From the NCBI RefSeq assembly GCF_018691265.1, contig NW_024881327.1:21569936-21633935 (forward strand): 64,000 nucleotides of DNA, read 5' to 3'. The DNA comes from Tyto alba (Eukaryota; Chordata; Aves; Strigiformes; Tytonidae). A model generated the notes under the pieces. It made no database searches and was not told the DNA's origin. It saw nothing but the letters and a program-made list of their open reading frames with translations. The position numbers were made by a program, and so were the translations under genes. This document shows positions 46,961 to 58,325 of the stretch, piece after piece; position 1 is the stretch's first letter, and every line of letters starts with the position of its first letter.

Positions 46961-48342
46961 TAGAGATGGGAAATGCTCAAAAGAGGTTTAGAAATCTGAG
47001 CCAAAGGCCTGCTCACTGTTTGAATGATATTTTATGGTCCTGAATGGAGAATAAATATATTACTTGCTGTTTCCTTGCCAACACATATCACATTTTATTT
47101 AGCCTCTGTTTTCAGTAAACATAAACTACACTTGTGTTAAAAGTAAAGGCACATCACAGAAGGTTTTATCATTTTCAGGTAAGAAAGTTCCATATTTACT
47201 GGCAACATCATGACAAATGGATTTTACAATCTATTGACACTCCAATTCCTCAAAAACCTACTGCTTGCAAAGCACGATAATAAATGTATCGGAACTTTTA
47301 AAAGGTGGAGTTAAATTTTTTTTCTAGCAAACAAAGATGTCTTGAATGGAATATTTTTGCTCTATTTTTTCCTCTTCAGTCTGTCCAAATGTAGAAACCC
47401 TGTTTACACCAATTCGTAAACAAGAGCAAGCATTTGAAAGAGTAATGAGTTTTAGGTCAACAGAGTAGCAAAGAGAACACTGAACCATGGAAATGATATT
47501 TAAGTATTGCAGAAATTTCCATGACAAATAACCTGAAATGTACACATGACAAAGCATGTCTTTGTTGGACGTGAAAACTCAAACAATTTTAAAAAAGAAA
47601 AGAAAACTAAAACCTTGCCATACAACATTTAAAAGCTCAAAACCACCCCAGCTGTTGTAAATAAATAAATATATAAATAAATACAAGTTTTGTAGTGCTA
47701 AAGCATACAGAAGGCTCATGTATCAGGATGAAAAGGTGAAGACTTTTTAAATTGGGACTTTTCTGAGGCAATATATTTCTTTTATTTCCTATTCTCTTTT
47801 TTTTTCTTTAGTAAATGCTATTACTTTGAAACTCTCCTGGCATTTTGCAAGCAATAAAAAAGGCAAACAGTGTTCTTTTCTGCAAATTGTTCTTGTCTAT
47901 CCCTCTGTATGCTTGCTTGAAAGGAATATGTAGCTACTTCCATTCTGCTTCTTTTCAGTTTGATAATTGTTACATTTACAGGCAAATAAAGTCACAGAAA
48001 TTTACACAAAGGCACGGGACTAGTGCTACACAAAGTACGTTTCAGACATTTTCTTTTTATTTCATACTCTCTCTTTTTTCTTTCGGGAAAATATTACACT
48101 CTCAGACTCAAGAAAAAGCTAAAATGAACTTTCCTCTGACTTTAATAAGATTGGTCATGTGTTTTTCTTTAATTAATCACAGAAATCAATATTAGGGCTA
48201 TTTAGGTAGTATCATTTAGGTACCATTGCTAATAACCTTTCTGTCTTTTAATGACAAATAGACTTATCCAATGGTAAGGCCCCATAGACCAATAGACTAA
48301 TGACAAAAAATAGACTTACCCAATACTATCCTAGATGAGTGC
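46961..48342. other. AT-rich non-coding DNA with a recursive-splice-like motif
   Basis: No gene recognised. It contains the motif TTATCATTTTCAG|GTAAGAAAG at 47165-47186 and a near-direct duplication at 48249-48330, both described separately. A short AAATA-rich stretch lies at 47660-47690. Frames of 77 (minus, 47324-47557) and 116 codons (plus, 47845-48195) show no domain. Confidence 0.45.
48249..48330. repeat. Spaced direct repeat, about 30 bp, period 49
   Basis: TAATGACAAATAGACTTATC (from 48249) and TAATGACAAAAAATAGACTT (from 48298) are followed by CCAAT in both cases. The pair ends 13 bases before the LTR at 48343. Confidence 0.75.
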
Positions 48343-48851
48343 TGTGTTTTGGATTTAGCTTTGGGTTTGGTATGACAAGAATGCTGACAGCACACTGATG
48401 TTTTCAGCTGCTACCGAGACTTCAAGGACTCTCTGACTCCTCATGTCCTGCCCGTGCACAAGGGCACGGGAAGCAGGGAGGGAGCACGGCCAGAGCTCCA
48501 GACCCAAATTGGCCAATGAAATATTCCATATCATGGAACGTCATGCTCACTATATAGAGGAGGGGTGGTCGGGAAGGGGCTCTCTCGCTTCCGGGATTGA
48601 GATTGCGGGATCTTGGTATCTCGGGGTCGCTGTCTGGGAACGGGCTGGGTATTGGTGTGCATTGCCTGTTCATATATTTTTTTTCTATTATTGTCATTGT
48701 TCTTGTTTTATTACCATTATTAAACTTTTCTTATCTCAGCCTGAGTCTCCCTTCACCCCTCTAATTCCCTCCCCCATTCCCAGGTGGGGAAGGGGAAGGA
48801 AGGGTGACCAGCTGTGGTGGTTGGTTGCCAACCAGGCTCAAACCACAACAT
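48343..48851 (+). mobile_element. Solo LTR, endogenous retrovirus family B (ERVL-like)
   Basis: A 0.5-kb LTR beginning TGTGTTTTGGATTTAGCTTT and ending GGCTCAAACCACAACA (TG...CA). Features in order are CCAAT at 48513-48517, the segment ATATTCCATATCATGGAACG just after it, TATATAG at 48551-48557, and ATTAAA at 48719-48724 as a likely polyadenylation signal, followed by CCCTCCCCCATTCCCAGGTG. I recognise this layout from memory as close to an ERVL-type LTR common in songbirds. No internal region is attached. I find no target duplication: AGTGC precedes and TCATA follows. The last 40 bases closely resemble the ends of the three family A LTRs. The 146-codon plus-strand and 91-codon minus-strand frames are not genes. 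Confidence 0.85.
48551..48557 (+). promoter_or_regulatory. LTR TATA box
   Basis: TATATAG lies 33 bases after the CCAAT box (48513-48517) and 162 bases before ATTAAA. Confidence 0.55.
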
Positions 48852-49654
48852 CATATTTATTATTTTTCAAAGAAAAAGTTTAAAAATGTTCTTTATTATG
48901 TGAACCAGTCAGTAAAAATGCTTGATTTCTGCAGGCAGTGTGATAAGAATAGTTGGTTTTCCAAAGGAATCCTTTTATGTTCCAGGACAACTTACCTCAG
49001 GAGAAAACATTCAATTGTCTGACATGACAGGTTTTTCAGGGAGATTATTCCAATGTAGCCATCTTTCTCTCCATCTAACAGGCTTTTAAACTGTCTTGTT
49101 TCATAAGCAAACAAACATCTAGGCTGATCACTTGCCCTTCACACTAGGCTAATTTTTCACTAACTCTGTGTTACTAGTGGTAACACACCTAGCCAGCTTT
49201 TTGGCATCCCCACCTCTCTGCCTAGGAATTTATACAATTTTCCATTTTATTCCCCTGAAACAAAACTTCATTAAAAACTGTACATCCCATGGAACTTTGT
49301 ACCTTTTCAGCTTTTGTGTTTCTGCAAGCACCAGTTACAAATTAAAAAGGAAATAGAAATTTTTGTGCAGTGTTTCCTGTTTTTGCAGAGTTCTAGTAAA
49401 TATACAGCTGTCACCTAGCAACTTTATTTTCTCTCCTTTTGGTATTGGAATGCCAGTATGTGGAGAATGGTAAACTATTAGCCAGCTCTCCTTGAAATAA
49501 ATCTTCAAGAATTCCCACGTGAAACTGACTTAATTCCATCTCCAGGAAAATAACTCAGAAAATAAGTTGGCTATAATAAGGTAATGTTTTTCAGCTGGTG
49601 TTTCAGGTGAACGTGCAGGTCTGAATTCTCTACTCCTGAAGGGGTTTTCCACGA
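48852..49654. other. AT-rich non-coding DNA, nothing identified
   Basis: Frames of 62-72 codons only (48804-49022, 49168-49356), no domain. No repeat named. Confidence 0.5.
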
Positions 49655-49790
49655 TATAAGGTTAATTTGGACCCAACTTCAGAAAAGCATTTAAGGAGTG
49701 CTGTAGTACATCTGTAAGTGGTAAGCACCTAAACAGAGTCTTAAATGTAAGTACATTAAATATATGTTTAAACTGAAATGTGTTGTACTT
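49655..49790. mobile_element. Possible ancient palindromic DNA-transposon relic
   Basis: TTTGGACCCAACTTCAGAAA then AGCATTTAAGGAGTGCTG leads, and TAAGCACCTAAAC then TTTAAACTGAAATG follows. This recalls the old sauropsid repeat whose arms read 'CCAAATCCAGCAAAGCACTTAAGCATGTGCTTAA' and its complement. Heavily diverged. Confidence 0.35.
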
Positions 49791-50554
49791 AACTGAGAAG
49801 GATTTACAGCTAGTACTGTAAAGATCTTAGAGACTTCAGTCATTTGCTTTCTAACTTGCTTCTGAATCTTTAATTAGTTGTTGAATCAAAAACTCCATGC
49901 TTTGTCAAATCAGACAAATCAAAGCATATAATTTTGTAAACAAAATTTCTGCTATTCTTTCTGTATTTGTTTTTACTTTTCAATCACAGACAAAATAAAA
50001 AAGGAGACTAAAACAAATAATAGAAACCTAACCTTACTGCTTTAGCATAGAGATGCAACAACTTAAATCTGATCAATCTTAGTATGCAATTGTAATAAAA
50101 TAAGTTAAATCAATACTTTGCAGCTAGATGCAATATAGACAAACAGAGATGCAAAGTCTGAAAGGATGTAGAGTCAGGTGGAAGGAAGGGGAGGAGAAAA
50201 ATGGTCTAGATAAGACAAACATATTTGGTACCCTTCTTCAGTTGTCTGGAAAGATATAACTTAGATTATTTCAAACTCTGGTAGTTATACAATGTGTTAA
50301 CACCATCAGGTCTTGAAATATTTTATAAACTAAAGTAATGTAGATGTATGTATATGTACTTAAAAATATAATTTCAATAATCTTAGCATTTCACAACGCT
50401 TCCTAACTGAACACCTTCAGTGCTTCCTTTCTAATCAAGTACTTGTAGTCTGTCAGGATCTTGTTTTGGGTGTAAACCTCCATCATTACTGAATGATTAC
50501 TCAATTATTCTAAAGCTTCATTTCTTTCTAAGTATTATCTACTGTTTTAGCAAT
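49791..50554. other. AT-rich non-coding DNA, nothing identified
   Basis: No open frame of note and no recognisable repeat. Confidence 0.5.
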
Positions 50555-50640
50555 GTAAGACCCAACTCAAATGCCATTGACACTAATTTTCTGGGAGCTG
50601 TTATTTCTACTGAGTTTGAGTTTTAGCTGCTACAAAAGAT
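50555..50640. mobile_element. Possible ancient palindromic DNA-transposon relic
   Basis: GTAAGACCCAACTCAAATGC then CATTGACACTAATTTTCTGGGAG resembles 'CAACTCAAATCCCATTGACTTCAATGGGAGC', the same kind of phrase as at 45941. Confidence 0.35.
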
Positions 50641-51533
50641 TTTTTATACTTTAATATCTATTGTTTGTGACTTTTTAATGTCAGTGCTTCTGATAGTGTT
50701 AGCCTCTAAAATGCCAGGATATTTTTAACTTTCTTAGAGAGACAATAATGCTAAGGAATTTCCCTTGTGTTAAAATTCAAACCATCCCCTCGTACAGCCT
50801 GGCCCTGTAAGAGTAATGGTACAGTCTGTTAATTCTTCAGCATTTACTAATCCTTGTGTGAGTTCAAGACAACCCAAAATGAGAAAATACAGAGAAATAT
50901 GACAGAATGAGTGTATGGTTTGAACAAAAGGTTTTATAAGGACAGACTGGTAAGAATGAGGGAAATCATTAAGAATAATATTTACATGATTAGTAGAAGA
51001 TGTACAGCTGTTGAATTTGTTAAATGTGTCATGGTTTTAAGAAGGGATTTGAGAGAAGGGAAGGAGATAAAGGTTTTCATTTATTTATATAGTGCATATA
51101 TATACTGTGGGAAAGGCACTTCGGCCATCCTAGTGGTGAAAGTTAATTTCTGTTCATGTTACTTCTTTCGGGTATCATTTAATAAGACATGAGATTCTGG
51201 GCACAATATAGATATATTTTATGAATGTATGAAGGTGAGGAGCTCTTAACCATGTTATCATACAATACTGTCCACAAAGGGTGCCTTACATCTTTGAACT
51301 TCAGTCGTTCCATCCCTACTGGAAGTGTATGATCAGCATTTAACTTTAATGGTGGGTTGACATAGAATGCAATCCTACCTACATGTATTTCTTAATGCCA
51401 AACAATTTAGCAGGGTTCCCTATTGGTTGATAAGTGAAGGTTAACTTCCAATATAAGAAACAAAAACTTTGTCTAATTCTTTTATACACAAAGATAGGGG
51501 GTTTATGCATAATAATTAATGTTTTCACTTTAG
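50641..51533. other. AT-rich non-coding DNA, no gene seen
   Basis: A 93-codon plus-strand frame (50911-51192) contains a donor-like CTG|GTAAGAATG at 50947-50958. Its product has no recognised domain. No repeat named. Confidence 0.45.
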
Positions 51534-51681
51534 GTTTTTGGAATCCGGAAAATGTCCTGGGCACACAGAGGACAATTCAAATGGACCTTTCAAATTGGAA
51601 ATATCCAACCAGCCTCTTCCATTTTGTAGAATTTACTCGTGGGGTAATGTTAGCAAGACACCTGGCATCTTATTCTTGGAG
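51534..51681 (+). other. Candidate exon A of an unknown transcript
   Basis: 148 bp between an acceptor-like TTTTCACTTTAG and a donor-like GAG|GTAAAC. One frame is open throughout (it is entered at the second codon position and left with two bases over), and its product includes LFHFVEFTRGVMLARHLASY. It matches no family I know. See the linked candidates at 52352-52402 and 53335-53480. This is a pattern-based suggestion only. Confidence 0.15.
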
Positions 51682-52127
51682 GTAAACATCACAATTATAT
51701 GGAAGAGATAGTTCATGTTTCTCAGAACTATTATTACAAACCACTTGGATGTTCAAAGCCTGTACCTGCCAGGCACATTTCCAATATAGGAACACATACC
51801 TGGTAAAATGAGTAGACTTTCCTAAACTGCACAGGTCTGGCCTCCTTAATATGGGCTTCTGCAAACTTTTAAAATATTTTTAGGGAGAGAAGGTGACTTT
51901 AAAGTAGAAAATAAAGGCATGAAATATGGTCCTATAGTTTATATTCCTTTTGTCCTATGAAATAAAAGTCCTAAAATTATGTGCTGAATATATCTTTCGG
52001 CTGATGGTGAAGTATGGATCTATAATCACTCTTTGGCTCCACAATCTCCTTTTCTGAGACTCCTCACATATCTATAGACCTGTGACATTCAGCTCCATTA
52101 TGAACATCAGTGTATGTTTAGGTTTGG

Positions 52128-52146
52128 TTTTTTTTTTTTTTTTTTT
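52128..52146. repeat. T19 tract
   Basis: Uninterrupted poly-T inside the would-be intron between candidate segments A and B. Confidence 0.9.
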
Positions 52147-52351
52147 AGTTTGTTTACATATCAGGAAATATTAACAATCAGCTCTTGAACATGCTCATTT
52201 CAATCAAAAATTTTCTTTTAAATGTTAATTATTCCAATAAATCAGTTGGGTTACATTCATGGTGGCTTAACAGACTATTTTTCTGTCTCTTTCAGAAAAA
52301 TGATCTGTTGTAAATTATCTGTGACTGATGCTGTTTTTGTAACTTTCACAG

Positions 52352-52402
52352 AAAAGGAAATACTATGTTGTTCCAGCAAGCAAAGGAGAATCGTCATATA
52401 AA
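52352..52402 (+). other. Candidate exon B of an unknown transcript
   Basis: 51 bp with the best splice context in the window: a branch-like TGACTGAT, a pyrimidine run TGTTTTTGTAACTTTCACAG before it, and AAA|GTAAGAAG after it. Two frames are open. Starting at base 1 gives KRKYYVVPASKGESSYK. Starting at base 2 gives KGNTMLFQQAKENRHI, the frame that continues from candidate A (two bases carried in, two carried out). No known protein is recognised. Confidence 0.2.
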
Positions 52403-53334
52403 GTAAGAAGCATCAAATATGTCTACCAAAGGTTCTGAAGAAATTCTGTGTGCAAGATGATCATGGTCCTACTCATACAGCGGGCTGATTTAATAGTTGA
52501 ACTTTGAGTTGCTTTTTTAAACTGTCAGGTGACGTTCCAATTCTAGAGGCTCCCTGCCTGTAGAGGAAACTTGAGATTTGTCAGAAATGAATGGCACTTA
52601 TCATAGATATGTATTCAGAGACAGTGTTGTTATTTCTTATGTTTCTGCAAAGCCTTCTAATTTTCATTTTTTCTCCAATGCATCTTCTTGATTAAGACAT
52701 CATATTTTTGTTTAGTGAATGTGCAGAACGAAACTAAGTGAGGAACAAGAATATGTTTGTCTCATTTAGTTCTGAGCAGAGACAAAGCATCTTTTTCTTC
52801 CCACAAGAACACTCAAGACTCTGAGGTGCTATCTAGTTCAAGAGGTAGTGTGAAGATACCAGAGTGGATTTACAGGATGAAATAGTTTGTGCTTGGTATC
52901 CTGATGTCCATATTATTTATGTTTTGAGGGGAATTTACTTCAGATTATCCTCAATTTGGTTCCATGACCTAAAAGACCAGATGGAGCATGTAATGTGTGA
53001 ATTCTATCTTCTAGTTTTACTTCATTGATAAGAAACTCAGCCTGTGTGTTTCAAGACTGCAGCATAACACAACACAAGCCAAAGAACAGTAAATAGATAT
53101 GACTGGGACATTCACTCAAAGTGCATTCTTGAGCCTAAACAACAATACAGATTTAGATTGGATCCAGAGATAAATGACAGAAAATATGTGCCTGCCTTGT
53201 ACCAAGACAAAGAAAAGGTGTGAGGATCCAGCAAAATGCTGAGTGTTCACTCCAATTCTACTATTCTGTGATTTTTCTATCTAAATCAGTGGGATAAAGA
53301 AGCAGCATAATAATTTTATTTTATCTCCTTGCAG
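52403..53334. other. Non-coding DNA between candidate segments B and C
   Basis: AT-rich, without an open frame of note or nameable repeat. If the candidate transcript is real this is an intron. Confidence 0.4.
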
Positions 53335-53480
53335 TTTTCTGTTTTGTCAAGATGTCATCCCAATTGTTTTTCTTTCTTGGGAGAATTTTGCTCAGTTTTT
53401 CTACTCTCAAAGCTTTAGAGAATAGAGGCCTCATTTTTTTTTTTTTCCTGGATTTTTCCTAATAAATGACACATCCTGTA
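53335..53480 (+). other. Candidate terminal exon C with AATAAA
   Basis: An acceptor-like TTTTATCTCCTTGCAG precedes 53335. In the phase left by candidate B the frame stays open for 29 codons, then stops at TAG (53423-53425). AATAAA follows at 53461-53466. A T-rich stretch (53435-53446) lies between stop and signal. The end at 53480 is only a guess from the usual distance between signal and cleavage site. Confidence 0.15.
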
Positions 53481-54676
53481 AATATGATTAAGTCTAGCAC
53501 CTCTTCCAGTGTACAAGGTTATAGAATGATGAAAAGGGTATTGGAACAATTAACCAAACCATTTATGTTATACAGGCAGATCAGAAATAACCAAGTTTTT
53601 CAAACACATTGCCTGTGCTCTATACAGGAATGCCCCAAAAGGCCCAGTAGGTCTTTCACTGTAATTAACACAAAGTGAAGAAGCATGTCAGACAGGAGTC
53701 AAGGGAATTCTGTGAGAAGCTAAAGCATCATTCAGAAGACCAGTGTGCCTTGGTAAAATTAAGATAACAAGGATATAACAGTAGGCATGGTGAGTGACTC
53801 CTGCAGGTTCTGTAGTTCTGCATGGCAGTAAATCCTAACATACACAGCAGCATAAGCAATTGGAGGAACTGGAATATATAACAAATCTTTAAAGCAGGAC
53901 TGATATTGTAAATTAGTTCATAACAAAAAGATAAGAAGATAGTTCATTCTGTACTTCACATATCCAGTTAGGCAGTTAAGACTGATGATATACCTGCATT
54001 TTGCTCAGCTACCTGTGCTTGAAAGATTATTTTAAAGGATTATGAAATGCTTTTGGTGACTTTTGGTACTGATTTTATATATGCAGATGGTGATATTTTG
54101 AACCACCCTTGGAAGCATGTTCACTAAAACAGCTTAAGTGGATTTAAAGAAATCTAGAAGCAAGCTAGATAGTAGAACATCCTTATGTGGAGCAATAAAC
54201 AAATATCTATTTCCAAACAAGTCTACTAAATTGACAAGAAAATATAGATGACCCACAAAGGAAAAAAAAAAAAAAAGCTTGCATTTTAGCCAAAGATATT
54301 AAGGTCCAAAAAACCCCAAACTAACCTGAATTTTATAATATTTGCAGACACTTTTTGAAAAATCTAGAAGTGTGGACCCTGTAATTTATAGAAATTTGGA
54401 AGCATCAAAGCCCATGGAGAAAATGAAAATAAAGAAGTAAAATTAGATAAGGACTGACTTCTCATGATCAATTAAAGGCAGAAGATATTACTATATATAG
54501 CCTGTATAAATGCCAAAGATGATTTTATCACAATTAAATCCACCTGTACACAGAACCCAGGAAGTATTGTCTCCCACCAATTCATAACTTCAGAGAGTTT
54601 CAGTATCAGGAAAAAATGAAAAATGTCAGCTAGATAACAGCAGAACTCTTTAGCAGAACTCCTAACTTGGAGGGTT
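53481..54676. other. AT-rich non-coding DNA, no gene seen
   Basis: A 70-codon frame (53466-53678) without a domain and an A15 tract near 54261-54275. No repeat named. Confidence 0.5.
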
Positions 54677-54678
54677 AA

Positions 54679-54710
<32 letters not shown>

Positions 54711-54778
54711 ACAAAACCAAATCAAAACAGAAACAAAAATAAACAAGGAAAAATACCCCAAACCAAACCACCAAAGAA
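54677..54778. repeat. A-rich low-complexity tract
   Basis: A21, then G, then A13, followed by an A-rich stretch with C interruptions (ACAAAACCAAATC and similar). The 100-codon minus-strand frame 54472-54774 owes its Phe-rich start to this tract. Confidence 0.95.
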
Positions 54779-55857
54779 CACTGAGAAGAATTTAAGAGAA
54801 TTTTTATTAAAGGACCATGGTGTTATCAGACACCAAATACTCCCATGTACTAACATTAACAACGTTGAAAAAAAAGCATTAAAAAATGCTGTTGAAGGTA
54901 TTCAAGTATTTTAGGCAATATGACCAAAATGTAATGTGTAACTTAAACTTCCATTTCTAGATTTGAATTCCTTATGAAATGTAACAGCATGAAAGCCCTG
55001 TAGGAAGGAATGCTCTTGTTTACCCGTGGAATATATGCAGTACTTACAGTACGAGTCTTCCACGTTACCATCATCCATCTCTGCAGAGAGAGTTTAGAAA
55101 AAATAAGTGATTTTAATCACCATGAGTTGGGCTCTCATTACTTAATTTTGATAGTTCCCGACAAAAATTGAGATACTGGGGAAAAGGCAATTTATTCCAC
55201 TTCCTTTAATTATAATACTTCTGGAGAGAAAAAGACACTGTATTTTATTAACCCCATTGGATAAAACCCAAATGTTGCAAAAGCAACAAGATTTTATTGG
55301 TCATATATTATGATTTCAATTTTTATCCTAAGACTATGGTTCAGAAAATCACAATGGCCTCTGGTCAAAAGTGAAAAAGTCTATAATTTTTTTGGCATGA
55401 AAGGATACTCAAAGTATCAGAACAGAGCAAGAATATAATTTCAAGTCCTAGTTATTAATCCCTTCATTCCAACATAATTCTTTACTAGTATCCGAAGACT
55501 GCTCTCAGATCAAAAGATGATGAAATCCTTTGATGTGAGCCTTTTCATGCTCTGCACATTCTCCTGATATCCCTTTCTTGTGCTGACCAAGATTCCCTGA
55601 CTTGTTTTTCCTTTACCCAATTTCCTGCAATCTCTTCATCATCCCATCAGAGGCCACTTCTTCCCAATTTTCCTACTACTAAATTTAGCTCCTTATCTTT
55701 ACCTGTTCTTCCTTCAAGAGTACAATGAATTCATCTATTCATGTTTATGATTTTTCTCTCAATATTCTACTCACTAACGTATTTCCCTTGTCACTTTCCT
55801 TTCTATTCCATCTTTTCATAATAATTGCTCTAGCTTTTATTCTTCTGAACATTTCTT

Positions 55858-55859
<2 letters not shown>
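54779..55859. other. AT-rich non-coding DNA, nothing identified
   Basis: A pyrimidine-rich stretch at 55540-55870 leads into the next poly-T tract and creates part of a 104-codon plus-strand frame (55725-56039) that is not a gene. Confidence 0.5.

Positions 55860-55888
<29 letters not shown>
55860..55888. repeat. T29 tract
   Basis: Uninterrupted run of 29 T within a longer pyrimidine-rich region. Confidence 0.95.
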
Positions 55889-58279
55889 GTCTGTCTCCTA
55901 TTGCTTGTTCGGTGTCATTCTTGAGAATATAAGAATAGTTGTACTAGATGATGATAAAGATCCACTTAAATTATTGCTGAACAGAGGACAGTTCAAATAT
56001 ATAGTGTTAATTCCCATGATACTGTCCCAAATTAAATAACTTTAACCTCAAAAGCTCAAGATGGGGAGAGTCTCTGTAAATCAGAAGCTGTGTCATTTTT
56101 CAGAAAAGCTGAAGATTTGATGAAAGATTGTTCAAAATTTAATGGGTTTTGAGGTGGTTTTTTAGGAGGAAATACTTTGAGAATACAGTATTCTCTTATT
56201 TTTCAGCCAGTTTTGGCACTCAGTAATGTAAACACATAAGTGTCATGTTAAATTAAAATTACTCTACCAAATTTTCACCCACATATTAATATTATCTTCT
56301 CAAAACCCAGCTGATATGTCATTTATAAAATAAGTAAAAAGTCCTTAAATGGGAATCAGGAAAAGGAAAGGTAGAAAATCTGATGCATTTTCTGTCTAAC
56401 TTTATATATAATTACTTAAATCTGTTTAGTGGTTTGAAATGCAAGTCCATGAATATGAAATGTTGTTTCATTCCCTTTGCTGTTCAATGGAAATTGTATT
56501 TTGCAAAGTTCTTTCTCAAAGCCTCTCAGGACACGTTTGTTTATAAATTCGGCAAGCATCTTCCAAATAGTGAGGCTAAATTAAAACACACATTCAATAC
56601 AAGCAGAACAAAACCAAGTAATAAAAAGAATTTATAGTTCAGAAAACATGGCCTCCTGTCACCCCACTCAGGAAGTTATGAAGACTTCCTGAATTTCTGG
56701 CTGAAACATTTGATATTTGGCTGAATTTTAAAGTGTTCTTTATGTTGAAGTCTTCAGACTTGGATCATAGCAACTATTAATAGACTTCACAAACGTAGTA
56801 AAGTTAACCAAACAGCTGTGAATACACCTAGTGAGTTGCCAAATGGTTCTACTTAAATGATTTTGTTTGTGGTCTTCAAATGCTGTGAGTGGAGTTAGTG
56901 TAATTTTTGAAAAATTAAATAAAATCAGCAATAATTAAACTCTGTTCAAAACAGATCCAGAGCCTTGATTTGTCAGTCAGATTTGAAGCTCATATGGCCT
57001 TTAGACATCTGAATTTTGCCTTTCACAGACTTAGACACTAGACTGAAGGCATGCACAAATCTTAAAATAACCGTAACAGCTTAAAAGCATCAAAGGGGCA
57101 TAAGGAGATTAATAAACCTCTGAAAGACAACCTTCAGAGTGAGCTTCTTTCACTTAATCTGTACGATAAATGTGAGCATTCTTAGTTCTCTTTATTACCT
57201 TTACTTAAGTTACCTGGGAGCATTTTGCATTTGCCGTCAGGTAGGACCATGTACACAGAAATGCAGCATCTGGCATGAGTTAATGGTCACACTGCTACAC
57301 CTGAGGGTAACTTTTTAGTCTACTTATTCCTTAATCATATCAGAAAACCCGTACTTGAGTTCCTGAAGACACTGAACCAAGGCTACCTTTCAATACTTCT
57401 TCCAGTTTTGTACTTTAGCATTACATACCAAACTGCAGAAGACACAGCTTTAAAAAAAAAATGGAAAAGGTAATTACTCCTTTTCATCAAGACCACTCAG
57501 TTTCAATGCCCTGGTCTTTTCTTCAGCACCTTCCTAAGTCTTCTTGAGAAAGACAGTCAATTACCACAGGCAACCCAGGATGCTACAGTAGCACTGTGAT
57601 TGAAGATACAAGACTGCCACCATAACCATGTAATTCTTTACGTATTGGCATCTACTAGCATAGATAGATGAGTTCATCTTAAGCTGGTAGCTGTAGATAT
57701 TCATGAGTCTTCTTAGGAATATGAATTGGTGGTAAGGTAACATTATATATGCAGATATGCCTGTGAATACATTGATAAACACACAGAAACAAGTAAGAGC
57801 ACATTGCTATGATGTTTGGAGAGAGGCTGGTTTGCTTGGCAGGATGGTGATGGATGCATAGAAGACCTCCCATCCATAAGTTGGAATAAAATTCAAAGTA
57901 TCTCAGAGATATCTCTGCTGGTGCAGAGATTTTTTTCTCAAAGCTTAGTTTTCACCCAGTTTTGGCACTCACAGTGAGGAGAGCTGGCTACTCATATCCC
58001 TTGCCCAGACCCTTGCCCAAGTAGATATATTTATGGTATTTCTGGCAAAGCATTTGCTTTCAGCACCTTTTCACTAACAGAGATAGGAAAGGAAAAACAA
58101 AATTGATTCTGTTTGTTACTAGGTTGGAGTTAGATAAGTTTACTTGTAGAAGCTTTCAGCTCCTAAAAGTAACAGAATTTCTTACTCTAGTGTACACAGT
58201 TCCTACCTTACAAGGATGATTTGTGTCTCTGAAGTCAAAGTGAGCTGCACAGGGGCGTTCCAGACGTAAAGAAGTGACA
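55889..58279. other. AT-rich non-coding DNA, no gene seen
   Basis: Frames of 63-84 codons (56383-56637, 56740-56931, 57561-57873) have no recognisable domain. No repeat named. Confidence 0.5.
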
Positions 58280-58325
58280 GCAGAAACAGTATTCCCTGCC
58301 CTCATTGAAGAACTGGACATCCACC
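58280..58325. mobile_element. Possible L2/L3-like fragment
   Basis: CAGCAGAAACAGTATTCCCT then GCCCTCATTGAAGAACTGGA resembles 'ACACAGTCCCTGCCCTGAAGAGCTTACA' of old CR1/L2-type LINEs. Very short match. Confidence 0.25.

Noticed and set aside
47845..48195. 116-codon plus-strand frame
   Set aside because: Rich in Phe, Ser, Gln and Lys as expected for pyrimidine/AT-rich DNA; no family resemblance.
55725..56039. 104-codon plus-strand frame
   Set aside because: Driven by a pyrimidine-rich region and T29, which gives a run of Phe.
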